The notes below the pieces were generated by a model. That model was not told where the DNA came from and ran no database searches. It saw nothing but the letters and a program-made list of their open reading frames with translations. 64,000 nt of DNA from Cyanobium sp. NIES-981 (GTDB taxonomy: Bacteria > Cyanobacteriota > Cyanobacteriia > PCC-6307 > Cyanobiaceae). The DNA lies in contig NZ_LT578417.1 of NCBI RefSeq assembly GCF_900088535.1, forward strand, positions 868,001 to 932,000, in the 5' to 3' direction. Positions 18,312-27,249 of this stretch are shown here, one piece after another; position 1 is the stretch's first letter; each line of letters begins with the position of its first letter. A program made the translations under genes and the position numbers.

Positions 18312-18652
18312 CCCGCCTCGCCCTGCGCCGCGGCACCGTGGTCACCGTGGCCAGCCCCGGCGCCTACTCCGGCAGGCCCCGGCCGGCGCTGGTGGTGCAG
18401 GCCGACCGCTGGCTGCAGGCCCATCCCAGCGTCACGCTCTGCCCCCTCACCAGCACCCTGATCGATGCCCCGCTGGTGCGGATCCCCGTGGCACCGACGC
18501 CGCACAATGGCCTGCGCAAGCCCTCGCAGCTGATGGTGGACAAGCTGTTCACGGTGCCGATCCAGGCCGTGGGCGAGCTGGTGGGCCAACTGGAGCTCCA
18601 GCCGCTGCACGAGCTGGATCTGGCGCTGCGCGGCTGGCTGGAGCTGCACTGA
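18308..18652 (+). CDS. MazF/PemK-family toxin endoribonuclease
   Basis: A 114-aa MazF-fold protein: RRGTVVTVASPGAYSGRPRP at the N-terminus, ALVVQADRW and SVTLCPLTSTL in the core. Later LRKPSQLMVDKLFTVPIQAV matches the family's conserved dimer/active-site segment. The length is normal. It forms a type II toxin-antitoxin pair with the overlapping upstream CopG-type gene. Confidence 0.87.
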   Translation: MTRLALRRGTVVTVASPGAYSGRPRPALVVQADRWLQAHPSVTLCPLTSTLIDAPLVRIPVAPTPHNGLRKPSQLMVDKLFTVPIQAVGELVGQLELQPLHELDLALRGWLELH

Positions 18653-18658
18653 AGGTTG

Positions 18659-19777
18659 ATGGCAGCCCACCGCCGCAGCAGCTCCAGCGGCTGCACCCCG
18701 ATCATCCCCGCCGACACTCTCGAGCGCGCGGCCAGGTACCGCGAGGCGCTGATCGCCGGCGCCGCCGAGCCCGGGGTGCTGCTGGCCGAACAACTGCAGG
18801 GGCTGGGGCAGGGGCAGGCGCGGCAGCTGGACCAGCTCACCCCCCTGGAGCTGCTCGGCCTGCTCTGCGACACCCGCCGGCCGCGGATCTTCGCGGAGAG
18901 CGAGGTGGCCGGCGATGGTTCCGACTGGACCCTCGCCGAGCTGGGCCTGCTGGGCGACTGCTCGATGGCGCTGCCGGTGACGGTGTTCGACAACGGCGAC
19001 CACACCGCTCCGGTGGCCCACCCCCGGCCCTTCCCGGCCACGCTCGTGTTCGTGGCCGGTGCCCTGCTGCGCAACGATCAGGGCCAGGAGCCCGCCGACT
19101 GGCGCGAGGTGGTGGATGGGCGCGGCGACCTCTCGCCCGCAGGCCTGCTGGGGCTCTACCGCCGCCGCCTGCTGCCGTTGCTGCGCTGGATCAACGCCGA
19201 TGCCGCCGCGCCGCGCTCGGCGCTGATCACCGTGCCGGGGCTGGGCTGCGGCCAGTTCGCGGGCCCCTTCCGCGGCCAGCTGGGACCGCTGCTGGAGCGG
19301 GTGCTGCGGACCCTGCTGCAGGAGGCCGGCCAGGAGCTGCCCCACATCCGGGCCATCCACTTCGATCCCTGGAGCGCATGCGCCAACAGCCGGGAGTGGA
19401 TTCACGGCCTCCTCTATCAGGTGCGGCCCTCGAAGGCAGCGGGCAACCAGCCGATCCCGCAGCTCTGCGCCCCCTCCGCCTACGCCGGGCCCGAGGCTGA
19501 GGTCAGCGCGGAAGACTTCAGCGCCTGCCGCCTCTACAGCCTGGTGGCCTGGGATCACGTGTCCTGGCCAGGCAACGACTTCTACGGCGGCGCCCGCTGC
19601 ACCGACGACGGCGTCAAGGCCGCCGCCACCGATGCCATGGCGGTGATCACTGGCATGGCGGGGGCCTACGACCCCCAGCAGGGGTGTTATTTGCCCCCGC
19701 CTCCCTTCCGCACCTGGGGCGAGGTGGTGGAGGTTCGCCGGCGGCACCACGGCCTGCGGCTCTGGAATCCGGGCTGA
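18659..19777 (+). CDS. hypothetical protein, weakly macro-domain-like
   Basis: 372 aa from the ATG at 18659 (a TTG precedes it at 18656). It starts 6 bp after the MazF-like gene. I do not recognise a named family. The segment LITVPGLGCGQFAGPFRGQL resembles the Gly-rich loop of macro (ADP-ribose-binding) domains. The later SAYAGPEAEVSAEDFSACRL and AWDHVSWPGNDFYGGARCTD look highly conserved and probably form a binding site. No signal peptide or membrane segment is seen. If it is macro-like it could act on ADP-ribose or NAD derivatives, which would suit a defence neighbourhood; this is speculative. Confidence 0.6.
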   Translation: MAAHRRSSSSGCTPIIPADTLERAARYREALIAGAAEPGVLLAEQLQGLGQGQARQLDQLTPLELLGLLCDTRRPRIFAESEVAGDGSDWTLAELGLLGDCSMALPVTVFDNGDHTAPVAHPRPFPATLVFVAGALLRNDQGQEPADWREVVDGRGDLSPAGLLGLYRRRLLPLLRWINADAAAPRSALITVPGLGCGQFAGPFRGQLGPLLERVLRTLLQEAGQELPHIRAIHFDPWSACANSREWIHGLLYQVRPSKAAGNQPIPQLCAPSAYAGPEAEVSAEDFSACRLYSLVAWDHVSWPGNDFYGGARCTDDGVKAAATDAMAVITGMAGAYDPQQGCYLPPPPFRTWGEVVEVRRRHHGLRLWNPG

Positions 19778-19795
19778 CCCCCCAAGCGGCTGCCT

Positions 19796-20485
19796 TCAGG
19801 CCGCCAGCGGATCCGTGGGCGTGCCCCTGAATTCGGCCACCAGGTCTGCGCCGGAGAACAGCTGCCAGGTGCTGCCCTGCCGCCTCGAGGTCACACGGCC
19901 CAGGCCGGCCAGGGAAAGCCGGTCGACCCCGGGGCGGAAATCGGTGACCTCCGTGAAGCCCGCGCCCATCTGAAAAGCGAAGGTGTCGGCGCCGAGGCCG
20001 CCCGTGACGCGGTTGAAGCCGGTGCCGGCGTTGATGAGGTCATTGCCGGGGCCGCCGAGGATGAGGTCGTCGCCGGCGGAGCCGAGCAGCCAGTCACTCT
20101 GGCGGGAGCCGATGATGGTGTCGTCGCCCTCAATCATCCGGCGCCAGAGGGCCTGGACACCGGACACCGAGCCACCCAGGCGAGCCAGCTCCGCTACACC
20201 CAGCTGCAGCCCGCGGATCGAGAAGCTGCCCAGGCGATCGAGCCTGTAGCCCAGAGCGGACACGACACCGCCGCTGAGATCCCCTCCGGAGTACTGGAAG
20301 CGCCCGGAGATCGTGATCAGGGCCCTGATGGAGGAGAAGCCCGGCAGCCCGACCCTGGCAGAAGCCACAACCCGGGATCTGGATACAGACCTCACCACAA
20401 GATCAGACACGCGCGGCAGGGCAGACACACGCCCAGCTGTGGACACACCGCTACTGCGAACCCGCGAGAAATCAAACGTGGCCAT
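19796..20485 (-). CDS. short RTX/hemolysin-type calcium-binding repeat protein
   Basis: 229 aa. Four to five RTX nonapeptides occur at about residues 118-165: GDDTIIGSR, then GSAGDDLILGGPGNDLIN, then GGLGADTFAF. These fold into a calcium-binding beta-roll and are common in type I-secreted proteins of cyanobacteria. The N-terminal ~110 residues are Ser/Val/Arg-rich without a Sec signal peptide, consistent with C-terminal type I secretion. No enzymatic domain is seen. Its 3' end faces the preceding gene across 18 bp. Confidence 0.75.
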   Translation of the reverse strand: MATFDFSRVRSSGVSTAGRVSALPRVSDLVVRSVSRSRVVASARVGLPGFSSIRALITISGRFQYSGGDLSGGVVSALGYRLDRLGSFSIRGLQLGVAELARLGGSVSGVQALWRRMIEGDDTIIGSRQSDWLLGSAGDDLILGGPGNDLINAGTGFNRVTGGLGADTFAFQMGAGFTEVTDFRPGVDRLSLAGLGRVTSRRQGSTWQLFSGADLVAEFRGTPTDPLAA

Positions 20486-20670
20486 CTCCCAACCACGGCA
20501 GAAATGCTGGCAGCAAGGCTAGACGTGAGGTCGCCGTCGCCTCGACCTTGGGCGGGGTCATTCTGCGCGATTCGGCAGGAACTTTCGGAAGCAATGCACG
20601 CGCTGCATGATCACGACACCCGGACCGATTCCCAGACGGAAACCAGAGAAAATCCCAGAGAGAAACCCAG

Positions 20671-21088
20671 ACAGAACAAAACCCGAGGCGCAGGCCCCGG
20701 GCTTTGCTTCGCGGTACAGGTCATCAGCGGGGTCGGCCCCTGGGATGGCTGCCTTGGCGATCGATCGGATCGTCAGATCTTGATGGCCAGATCTGCGGAG
20801 TCTTCAGTTGTTGGCGGAGCTGCCTGGCGATGGCACCTGGGGCCATGGCTCGAGTGGGGCTTCCCGCTGGGTCCGGGGCACCTGGGAGCGTGGCTCGAGA
20901 ACGGGCGCGGGCGCGTTCTCGTTGTACAAACTGCTCGTGAACGGTGCAATGGACGGCGACGAGGACAGGCGCCGGGGAAACCGGAAATCAGGTGAGATTG
21001 TTGGAGCAGGGTCCGAACGTCAGTTCGCTCCTTTCAGCTGCTCAGGGGGGGTGTCTTCCATGGACTGGAACCTCCGAATCCCGATGTG
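20671..21088 (+). repeat. dispersed non-coding repeat, copy A
   Basis: About 418 bp aligning by eye with the reverse complement of 36594-36999. Shared blocks, in the same order, include GGCCCCGGGCT in a hairpin, GGATCGTCAGATC, TGGCACCTGGGGCCATGG (20831-20848), CCGGGGCACCTGGGAGC, a GTGAACGG/GGACGGCGA block, GTTGGAGCAGGG and the 3' block CCTCCGAATCCCGATGTG (21071-21088). The copies are diverged, with substitutions and indels, and reading frames are not conserved between them, so a structured or mobile non-coding element is more likely than a gene. No terminal transposon features were recognised. Confidence 0.75.
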
Positions 21089-21589
21089 CACAGCATCGTC
21101 CGCCGGCCCGGCGAGGGCAATAGGCCTTTATGCCTGAGCTGCTCCATCGCCTGGCGGTACGGAAACAGGAACGCCTGGAGTGCGCCGCTGGCAGCCGGGA
21201 GGCGTACGTTGAAGTTGAGGGGAGGCACGGCCTCCGGGCCGCCCTCTTCCTCCTTGAGAGTCCGGCCAGGTTCTGCCCGAGCCGGTGCCCGCCATGGAGG
21301 TGCGATTGGATGAAACCCACCAGCGCAGGTGCCGCTGGCGCAGCGCGAACGCCATCGCACCGTTGTTGATCAGCCAGACGCCACTGTTGTCTCCCGTTCC
21401 TTGAACCCCCGGGCTGTATCACCCGGGCGGAGTTGACAGCTGCGGAGGTCAAGCCTCGAGCATCTCTCCCCAGCGCCGTAACTCCTGCATGTCCTTGCCT
21501 GCCAGGCCCCCGACAGGTTGACCCTCACCTGCAGACACCCGACCGGAGCACACCCGTTCGCCCGGGTGACCCTCCGCAACCGGTGCAAA

Positions 21590-21613
21590 GGCGCCCCCCA
21601 CGGGGCGCCTTCC
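21590..21613 (+). terminator. strong hairpin before the GH3 gene
   Basis: An 8-bp perfect GC stem, GGCGCCCC (21590-21597) with GGGGCGCC (21602-21609), loop CCAC, followed by TTCCTTCC. It ends about 40 bp upstream of the GH3 ATG, so it could terminate upstream transcription or act as a leader attenuator. The T-tract is weak. Confidence 0.45.
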
Positions 21614-21651
21614 TTCCTGGCCGCTCAGGGCCCAGCCATCGCCGCCCCAGC

Positions 21652-23922
21652 ATGGACACCACCACGCAACCCCGGGGCCCCGACCCCACTCCGGACCCCA
21701 GACCGGACCCGGTGGAAGCCCGGGGGAAGGCCCAGTTGGAGGCCCGGGTGGAGCAGCTGCTGGCCCAGCTCACCCCCGCCGAGAAGCTCGATCTGCTGAG
21801 CGGCTCCACGCCCTTCTGGTCGGGCATGGCCGACATCGCCCTCCACGACGCCTCCCACCGCCACCCCTGGCCGGCGGGCGTGGTGCCGCGGCTGGGGCTG
21901 GCGGGGCTGCAGTTCGTGGATGGTCCGCGCGGGGTGGTGCTCCAGGGCGGCGCCACCACCTTCCCGGTGGCGATCGCCCGCGGTGCCAGCTGGGATGCCG
22001 ATCTCGAGGAGCGGATCGGCGAGGCGATCGCCCGCGAGGCCCGCTCCTTCGGCGCCAACTGGGTGGCGGCGGTGTGCGTGAACCTGCTGCGCCACCCCGG
22101 CTGGGGCCGGGCCCAGGAGACCTACGGCGAAGACCCGCAGCACGTGGGCGCCCTGGGCGCGGCCATGACCCGCGGCCTGGAGCGGCACACCATCGCCTGC
22201 GTCAAGCACCTGGCGCTGAACTCGATCGACAGCTCCCGCTTCCTGGTGGATGTGGAGGCCAGCCCCCGGGTGCTGCACGAGCTCTACCTGCCCCAGTTCC
22301 GCGACTGCGTGGCCGCCGGCGCCGGTTCGGTGATGAGCGCCTACAACCGGGTGAACGGGATCTGGTGCGGCGAACACGCGGAGCTGCTCACGGCCATCCT
22401 CAAGCGCCGCTGGGGCTTCCAGGGGCTGGTGGTGACCGACTTTATCTTCGGTCTGCGCGACGGCGTGGCCGGCCTGCAGGCGGGTCTCGACCTGGAGATG
22501 CCGTTCCAGATGGTGCTGCACGGCTGCGTTGCCGAGGCCCTGGCCAGCGGGGCCGTGCCCCTGGAGCGCCTCGACGACGCGGTGGCGCGGCAGCTGCGCC
22601 TGCAACTGCGTCTCCCCAGCGGCTCCTATCCCGCCGCCCTGCGCCGCTGCGACGCCCATCGGGCCCTGGCCCGGGAGGCGGCTCAGAAATCCTTCGTGCT
22701 GCTGCGCAACGAGCCCGTGGCCGGCGGCCAACCCGTGCTGCCGTTCGGCGAGCTCGGCTCCCTGGCGGTGCTGGGCCGCCTCGCCCAGGACGAAAACCTG
22801 GGCGATCGGGGCTCCTCCGACACCCGGCCGCCCGCCGGCGCGGTGGTGACGCCGCTGCAGGGCCTGCGGGCGGCCCGGCCGGATCTGGCACTCCACCATG
22901 GCGACGGCCGCAACCCGGCGGCGGCTGCCGGCCTGGCGGCCCGCTGTGAGGCGGCCGTGGTGGTGGTGGGGCTGGACAGCAGCCTGGAGGGGGAGCACAT
23001 CCACCCGGGCGACATCGCCCCGATCCTGCGGCTGATCCCGCCGCCGCAGTGGCTGGAGCGCCGGCTCGGCCCCCGCCTGCGGCGCCGGCTGTGGCAGCCC
23101 GTGGCGGATCTGCTCGCCTGGCTCACCAGCCATGCCACCCCCTCCGTGCGGGGCGACTTCGCTGCCGGCGATCGCACCGACCTGTGCCTGCCCGCCGATC
23201 AGGTGGCCCTGATCCGAGCCGTGGCGGCCGCCAATCCGCGCACCGTGGTGGTGCTGATGGGCGGCGGCGCCATCCTCTGCGAGGCCTGGCGGCACCTGGT
23301 GCCGGGGCTGCTGCTGCTCTGGTATCCGGGCGAGCAGGGGGGCCATGCCCTGGCGGACGTGCTGTTCGGCGCGGTGTCGCCCTCCGGTCGGTTGCCCTTC
23401 AGCCTGCCCCGCGAGGGGGCGGATCTGCCCTCGTTCGAGCCGCGGGCACCCAGGGTGCGCTACGACCTCTGGCACGGCTACCGGCTGCTGCAGCGGCTCG
23501 GCCGGCCCGCGGCCTACCCCTTCGGCTTCGGGCTCAGCTACGGCCGCTTCCACCTGGGCGCTCCGGAGGCCGTGCTCCGCAGAGGCACGGAGCCGGGCCT
23601 GCGGGTGGAGCTGCGCCTGCAGGTGCGCAACGAGGGGGCCAGGTCCGCGGCCGAGGTGGTGCAGGTGTACCTGGAGCCCCCGGGGGAGCTGATGGAGCGG
23701 CCGGCCCGCACCCTGGTGGCCTTCGCGCGGGTGCCGCTGGAGGCGGGGGAGGAGCGCAGCGTGGCGCTGGTGATCCCCCTGCGCCAGCTCGCCTGCTTCG
23801 ATGCCGCCCGGGATGCCTTCGTGGTGGAAGCCGGCCGCCACCGGCTGGTGGTGGCCCGCCATGCCGACGACCCGGGCCAGGCGGTGGCCCTCGAGCTGGA
23901 GGAGACCCTCATCCCCGACTGA
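21652..23922 (+). CDS. glycoside hydrolase family 3 beta-glucosidase-like enzyme
   Basis: 756 aa from the ATG at 21652; the frame is open upstream to 21433 but that part looks non-coding. The N-terminal GH3 barrel shows LQFVDGPRGV, the YGEDP motif, CVKHLALNS and SVMSAYNRVNG. The catalytic nucleophile is Asp263 in LVVTDFIFGL. The second domain follows with KSFVLLRNE, and a C-terminal fibronectin-III-like domain includes GFGLSYGRFHLG. The length fits three-domain GH3 enzymes. No signal peptide is visible, so a cytoplasmic role in beta-glucoside turnover is likely; the substrate cannot be predicted. The last 14 bp overlap the convergent acyltransferase gene. Confidence 0.88.
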   Translation: MDTTTQPRGPDPTPDPRPDPVEARGKAQLEARVEQLLAQLTPAEKLDLLSGSTPFWSGMADIALHDASHRHPWPAGVVPRLGLAGLQFVDGPRGVVLQGGATTFPVAIARGASWDADLEERIGEAIAREARSFGANWVAAVCVNLLRHPGWGRAQETYGEDPQHVGALGAAMTRGLERHTIACVKHLALNSIDSSRFLVDVEASPRVLHELYLPQFRDCVAAGAGSVMSAYNRVNGIWCGEHAELLTAILKRRWGFQGLVVTDFIFGLRDGVAGLQAGLDLEMPFQMVLHGCVAEALASGAVPLERLDDAVARQLRLQLRLPSGSYPAALRRCDAHRALAREAAQKSFVLLRNEPVAGGQPVLPFGELGSLAVLGRLAQDENLGDRGSSDTRPPAGAVVTPLQGLRAARPDLALHHGDGRNPAAAAGLAARCEAAVVVVGLDSSLEGEHIHPGDIAPILRLIPPPQWLERRLGPRLRRRLWQPVADLLAWLTSHATPSVRGDFAAGDRTDLCLPADQVALIRAVAAANPRTVVVLMGGGAILCEAWRHLVPGLLLLWYPGEQGGHALADVLFGAVSPSGRLPFSLPREGADLPSFEPRAPRVRYDLWHGYRLLQRLGRPAAYPFGFGLSYGRFHLGAPEAVLRRGTEPGLRVELRLQVRNEGARSAAEVVQVYLEPPGELMERPARTLVAFARVPLEAGEERSVALVIPLRQLACFDAARDAFVVEAGRHRLVVARHADDPGQAVALELEETLIPD

Positions 23923-24361
23923 GCCGCTCCCGCGTCGCCTGCACGCGGCGGCGGCTGTGGCGCTGCAGCAGCAGGCAGGGCAGGTTGGCGGCAGTGGCGA
24001 ACAGCAGATTCACCACCACCCCCGCCAGCGGCAACCAGAACAGGGTGGGAATCCAGCCCGCCCACAGCAGCCAGTGCACCCACTCGGCCCGGCGGCATTC
24101 CAGGGCCAGCCGCTCCAGCGCCTGCGGATCCCGCTGCACCAGGCTGGCCTTGCGCACGCCCCCCGGCAGGGCCGGGCCGGCATCCGGGATCCAGCGCTTC
24201 CAGCGGCGGATGCCCGGCACGGCGGGGCCGGCACGGCGCAGGGGCGGACAGGCCAGCCAGGCGGGCGGCAGCCGGTTGGCCACACCCCCCACCAGCAGCG
24301 AGAGCAGCAGCCAGTAGCCCACCGAGCTGAGCAGGGGCATCAGGGCAGGGGCAGCGGTCAT
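23909..24361 (-). CDS. CrtO-like glycosyl-carotenoid acyltransferase family protein
   Basis: 150 aa from the ATG at 24361, which overlaps the glycosyltransferase stop (ATGA). Hydrophobic segments near residues 5-25 and 105-130 flank a basic soluble part containing RRWKRWIPDAGPALPGGVRK. That motif is characteristic of glycosyl-4,4'-diaponeurosporenoate acyltransferase (CrtO) relatives. With the upstream GT2 enzyme it forms a two-gene operon resembling the last steps of staphyloxanthin-type carotenoid glycoside ester synthesis. In a cyanobacterium the acceptor is more likely a native carotenoid or lipid glycoside; this is inference. Confidence 0.75.
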   Translation of the reverse strand: MTAAPALMPLLSSVGYWLLLSLLVGGVANRLPPAWLACPPLRRAGPAVPGIRRWKRWIPDAGPALPGGVRKASLVQRDPQALERLALECRRAEWVHWLLWAGWIPTLFWLPLAGVVVNLLFATAANLPCLLLQRHSRRRVQATRERLSRG

Positions 24362-25473
24362 GGCGAGCGGGTGCTGAACACCCGGCCCTTCCACTGCACC
24401 CGGCCCCGCTCCAGGTTGAGGATCGCCAGCACGAACACCCCCAGGAAGAAGAGCACCGGGATGGGGAACACCAGGTTGATCCAGCGGAACCGGCCCACCC
24501 GGCGGGTGAGCACCAGCAGCTGCAGGGCAAAGGCGGCGTAGATCAACCCGTTCAGCAGCAGGGAGCGATCGCCCACCAGGGGCCAGCCCAGCAGGGCCGC
24601 CGGCAGGCACCAGGCGGCCCAGAACAGGCCCGAGAGCCAGAGCAGCACCGCCAGCATCCAGGGCCAGCGCACCTCGCCGGCGGCGGTGGCGAAGTTCTTG
24701 TCGAAGCCGATCACCATCTCCCCCAGCCCGCCGGGGTACATGCGGTAGGCGATCTGGTCCGCACCGATGAAGGCGCTCACCGGCAGCCCCACCGCCTCGA
24801 AGCGGTGGGCCAGGAACCAGTCCTCCACCACCCGGCCGGCCACGGCCGCATGGCCGCCGGCGCGGTCGTAGTCGGCCCGGCTGCACGCCATCGCCGGCCC
24901 GAAGGCCACGCCGCAGCCGGGCCCGAGCGGCACCGCCATCAGTCCCACCAGGTTGAACAGCAGCGAGAGCTGCTCGTAGGGGCGTTCGGTGCGGTGGTAC
25001 GGCTGCACCGACACCAGACCGCCGAGTTCGCGGTGCCGCTCCAGCAGCCGGGCCAGGAACCCGGGCTCCGGCTCGGTGTCGGCATCGAGGAACACCAGCA
25101 CCGCGCCGCGGCTGGCGAGCACGCCGTGGTGGAGGGCCCAGGTCTTGCCGCACCAGCCCTCGGGCAGCGGCGGCGGCTGCAGCACCCGGACCGACAGGGA
25201 TCCGGTGTGCTCGGCCCCGGCCTGCCGGGCGATGGCGGCGGTGGCATCGCTGGAGTGGTCGTCCACCACGATCACCTCCAGGGGGGTGATCGTCTGGCCC
25301 GCCAGGGCCGTGAGCAGGTGAGGCAGGGTGGCCTGCTCGTTGCGGGCCGGGATCAGCAGCGACACCTGCCGCCCCTCCGGCTCCTGCACCGCGGCGGGCA
25401 GCTGCGGCAGCCGCAGGGCAAGGCCCCAGCCCAGCAGCCAGCGCACCACCAGGGAGACTCCCAGCCATCCCAT
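24358..25473 (-). CDS. membrane-bound GT2 glycosyltransferase, CrtQ/CruC-like
   Basis: 371 aa. An N-terminal hydrophobic anchor is followed by a GT-A domain: VSLLIPARNEQATLPHLLTA, VIVVDDHSSDATAAIA, VFLDADTEPEPGFL (DxD) and an acidic/aromatic VVEDWFLAHRF motif. The C-terminal third contains three to four membrane helices. This architecture is that of glycosyltransferases acting on membrane acceptors such as diaponeurosporenoate or other carotenoids. Overlap with the CrtO-like acyltransferase supports a joint pathway that makes an acylated glycoside. Confidence 0.82.
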   Translation of the reverse strand: MGWLGVSLVVRWLLGWGLALRLPQLPAAVQEPEGRQVSLLIPARNEQATLPHLLTALAGQTITPLEVIVVDDHSSDATAAIARQAGAEHTGSLSVRVLQPPPLPEGWCGKTWALHHGVLASRGAVLVFLDADTEPEPGFLARLLERHRELGGLVSVQPYHRTERPYEQLSLLFNLVGLMAVPLGPGCGVAFGPAMACSRADYDRAGGHAAVAGRVVEDWFLAHRFEAVGLPVSAFIGADQIAYRMYPGGLGEMVIGFDKNFATAAGEVRWPWMLAVLLWLSGLFWAAWCLPAALLGWPLVGDRSLLLNGLIYAAFALQLLVLTRRVGRFRWINLVFPIPVLFFLGVFVLAILNLERGRVQWKGRVFSTRSP

Positions 25474-25526
25474 CGCGGCCTGCCCTCCTGGGGGCTCTCA
25501 GCCTAGGAACTCCCCCCGGGCGGGGC

Positions 25527-26129
25527 TCAGGGCCGCAGCAGCTCCTTCGCCAGCGGCCGCAGCGCCGCCCGGTCGCGCAGCAGCTGGGGATGGGTGAGCA
25601 CCGGCAGCATCGTGCGCGCCCCCACCGGCAGCACCGCCCGCCAGCCCGGCAGTACCACCAGATCGAGGCCGGAGTAGAAGCTGTGGCACTCGATCCGGCG
25701 CAGGGGGTCGAGATCCCGGTTGAGCCGTTCCAGCAGGGCGCTGCCCCACTGCAGATCGCCGATGCCGCGGAACAGCCGCGCCGGCCAGGGCTGGGCCGTG
25801 AGCGTGCCCTGCTGGGGGCTGCCCACGCTGATGAAGCGGCGCAGGCGCCCGTGGCCGCCGAGCAGCTGGATCCAGCAGCGGGCGATCACCCCGCCGATCG
25901 AGAAACCCAGCAGGTCGATCGGCTGCTGACGCCCGAAGGCGGCCTCGATGTGGCTGCCGAGCAGCTCGGCGGCCTCCAGCACCGGCGTGCGGCCCAGCCG
26001 CAGCGGCAGGGCCGGGATCAGCAGCGGCTCCCGCCGCCCGGCCAGCTCCCGCTTCAGGCCCCGGAACACGGCGGGCGTGTCCAGCAGGCCGTGCACGAGC
26101 ACCAGGGGGGGAGCGGAGGTCGCTGTCAC
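25527..26129 (-). CDS. alpha/beta hydrolase, lipase-like
   Basis: 200 aa from a GTG start (VTATSAPPLVLVHGLLDTPA); the frame is open upstream but Arg-rich and probably non-coding. The oxyanion loop LVHGLLDTP and nucleophile elbow GFSIGG, with a central Ser, identify an alpha/beta hydrolase of the short triacylglycerol-lipase/esterase type. Gly-Ser-Pro-Gln-Gln-Gly follows, as in cyanobacterial lipase-like proteins. The candidate catalytic His is in MLPVLTHPQLLRD. No signal peptide. Substrate unknown. Confidence 0.8.
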   Translation of the reverse strand: MTATSAPPLVLVHGLLDTPAVFRGLKRELAGRREPLLIPALPLRLGRTPVLEAAELLGSHIEAAFGRQQPIDLLGFSIGGVIARCWIQLLGGHGRLRRFISVGSPQQGTLTAQPWPARLFRGIGDLQWGSALLERLNRDLDPLRRIECHSFYSGLDLVVLPGWRAVLPVGARTMLPVLTHPQLLRDRAALRPLAKELLRP

Positions 26130-26169
26130 TCCTCCATTCAACGCCCGGCCGGCCTGGGCAACACAGCGC

Positions 26170-26652
26170 CTAGGCGCCGCAGCCCTGGACGGAAACGCGG
26201 TAGCTGAAGCCCGTGGAGCCCGGCATCGCGCTCGATCCCACCCGCACATTCACCTGGCTGGTGCGCTTGCCGGGCACCGCCGGGAAGGGCCCGAACTGGC
26301 GCTCCTCCCGGGGCTGGAGGTTGAGGTTCTCGTTCACCAGGCGCAGGTCGCTGTTGTCGGTGAAGCGCAGGAAGGCCGCGGTGGGAAACACGCCCGGATC
26401 GCTGGAGGCCGACTGCAGGGTGATCCGGTAGCTGGTGAAGGCCCGGTCCACGGCGAAGTCGGTGTTCCAGTTGGTGCGGCGGATCAGGCCATCCGGGCTG
26501 ATGCGCTTCTCCACCACCGGCCCGCCGCTGCCGCCGATCGGCAGCAGGAAGCGGCAGCCCTGATGGGGTTCCGGCTGGCTCTGGGCCTGGACTGCTCCGC
26601 CCGCCAGCAGCACCGGCAGGCCCAGCAGCACAGCACCGATGGCCCGATCCAT
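26170..26652 (-). CDS. secreted hypothetical protein (160 aa)
   Basis: Starts at the ATG at 26652, where a good signal peptide begins (MDRAIGAVLLGLPVLLAGGA, cleavage probably after VQA). The frame upstream is Arg/Pro-rich and unlikely to be coding. The mature ~135 residues are beta-rich, with two Cys (HQGCRF and VQGCGA at the very end) that may form a disulfide. Family not recognised; probably periplasmic or surface-exposed. Confidence 0.65.
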   Translation of the reverse strand: MDRAIGAVLLGLPVLLAGGAVQAQSQPEPHQGCRFLLPIGGSGGPVVEKRISPDGLIRRTNWNTDFAVDRAFTSYRITLQSASSDPGVFPTAAFLRFTDNSDLRLVNENLNLQPREERQFGPFPAVPGKRTSQVNVRVGSSAMPGSTGFSYRVSVQGCGA

Positions 26653-26781
26653 CCGCCGGAAGCGGGGCGCGCCAGGCCGCCTCGAAGTTGGGAGGACCGT
26701 GGTCGGAACTGACTGGCCGCGCATGGCCCAGAGAGCATGGGAACCCAGAACGCTACCTGGATGGGGGCGGGGCCACCCGCC

Positions 26782-27249
26782 TCAGAGCCCCAGCTCGGTG
26801 AGGCCGGGGTGGTCATCCGGCCTGGGCCCCTGGGGCCAGTGGAAGCGGCGCTCGCTCTCCTGGATCGGCACGTCGTTGATGCTGGCCTCGCGGCGGCGCA
26901 TCAGGCCCTCCTCATCGAACTCCCAGTTCTCGTTGCCGTGGGCGCGGAACCAGTTGCCGGCATCGTCATGCCACTCGTACTGGAAGCGCACGGCGATGCG
27001 GTTGCCCTGCCAGGCCCACACCTCCTTGATCAGGCGGTAGTCGAGCTCCCTGGCCCACTTGCGCTGCAGGAAGGCCTCGATCTCGTCGCGGCCGCGGATA
27101 AATTCAGCCCGGTTGCGCCACACGCTGTCTTCGCTGTAGGCCAGCGCCACCCGGGCCGGATCGCGGGAATTCCAGGCGTTCTCGGCCATGCGGGCCTTGA
27201 GGATGGCGCTGTCGCGATCGAACGGGGGCAGGGGCGGCTTCGGGGTCAT
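26782..27249 (-). CDS. DUF1348 (NTF2-like fold) protein
   Basis: 155 aa from the ATG at 27249. Dense Trp and charged motifs match DUF1348: [60 protein letters not shown] and [20 protein letters not shown]. The family adopts the cone-shaped SnoaL/NTF2-like fold, and its substrates are unknown. It follows the Nit1C cluster on the same strand after an 82-bp gap and may belong to another transcript. Confidence 0.88.
   Translation of the reverse strand: MTPKPPLPPFDRDSAILKARMAENAWNSRDPARVALAYSEDSVWRNRAEFIRGRDEIEAFLQRKWARELDYRLIKEVWAWQGNRIAVRFQYEWHDDAGNWFRAHGNENWEFDEEGLMRRREASINDVPIQESERRFHWPQGPRPDDHPGLTELGL

Larger units (their letters stand above)
20486..21651. other. 1.17-kb stretch without a convincing gene
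   Basis: No frame on either strand has coherent family-like protein sequence over its length. It holds a purine-rich low-complexity segment with CCCAGA/GAAACC reiterations (about 20630-20680) and repeat copy A (20671-21088). On the minus strand around 21150-21400 there are islands of protein-like sequence in changing frames, for example GVWLINNGAMAFALRQRHL in one frame and NFNVRLPAASGALQAFLFPY in another. These suggest a decayed gene. A hairpin before the GH3 gene completes the stretch. No tRNA was recognised. Confidence 0.6.

Noticed and set aside
20504..20995. 163-aa ORF in the large intergenic region
   Set aside because: Its frame is not conserved in repeat copy B, and the product is low-complexity in its first half with no motif.
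20671..21088. Repeat copy A as a Yfr-type ncRNA
   Set aside because: No Yfr1 (ACTCCTCACAC) motif and no paired GGAAACA loops typical of Yfr2 were found in the copies.
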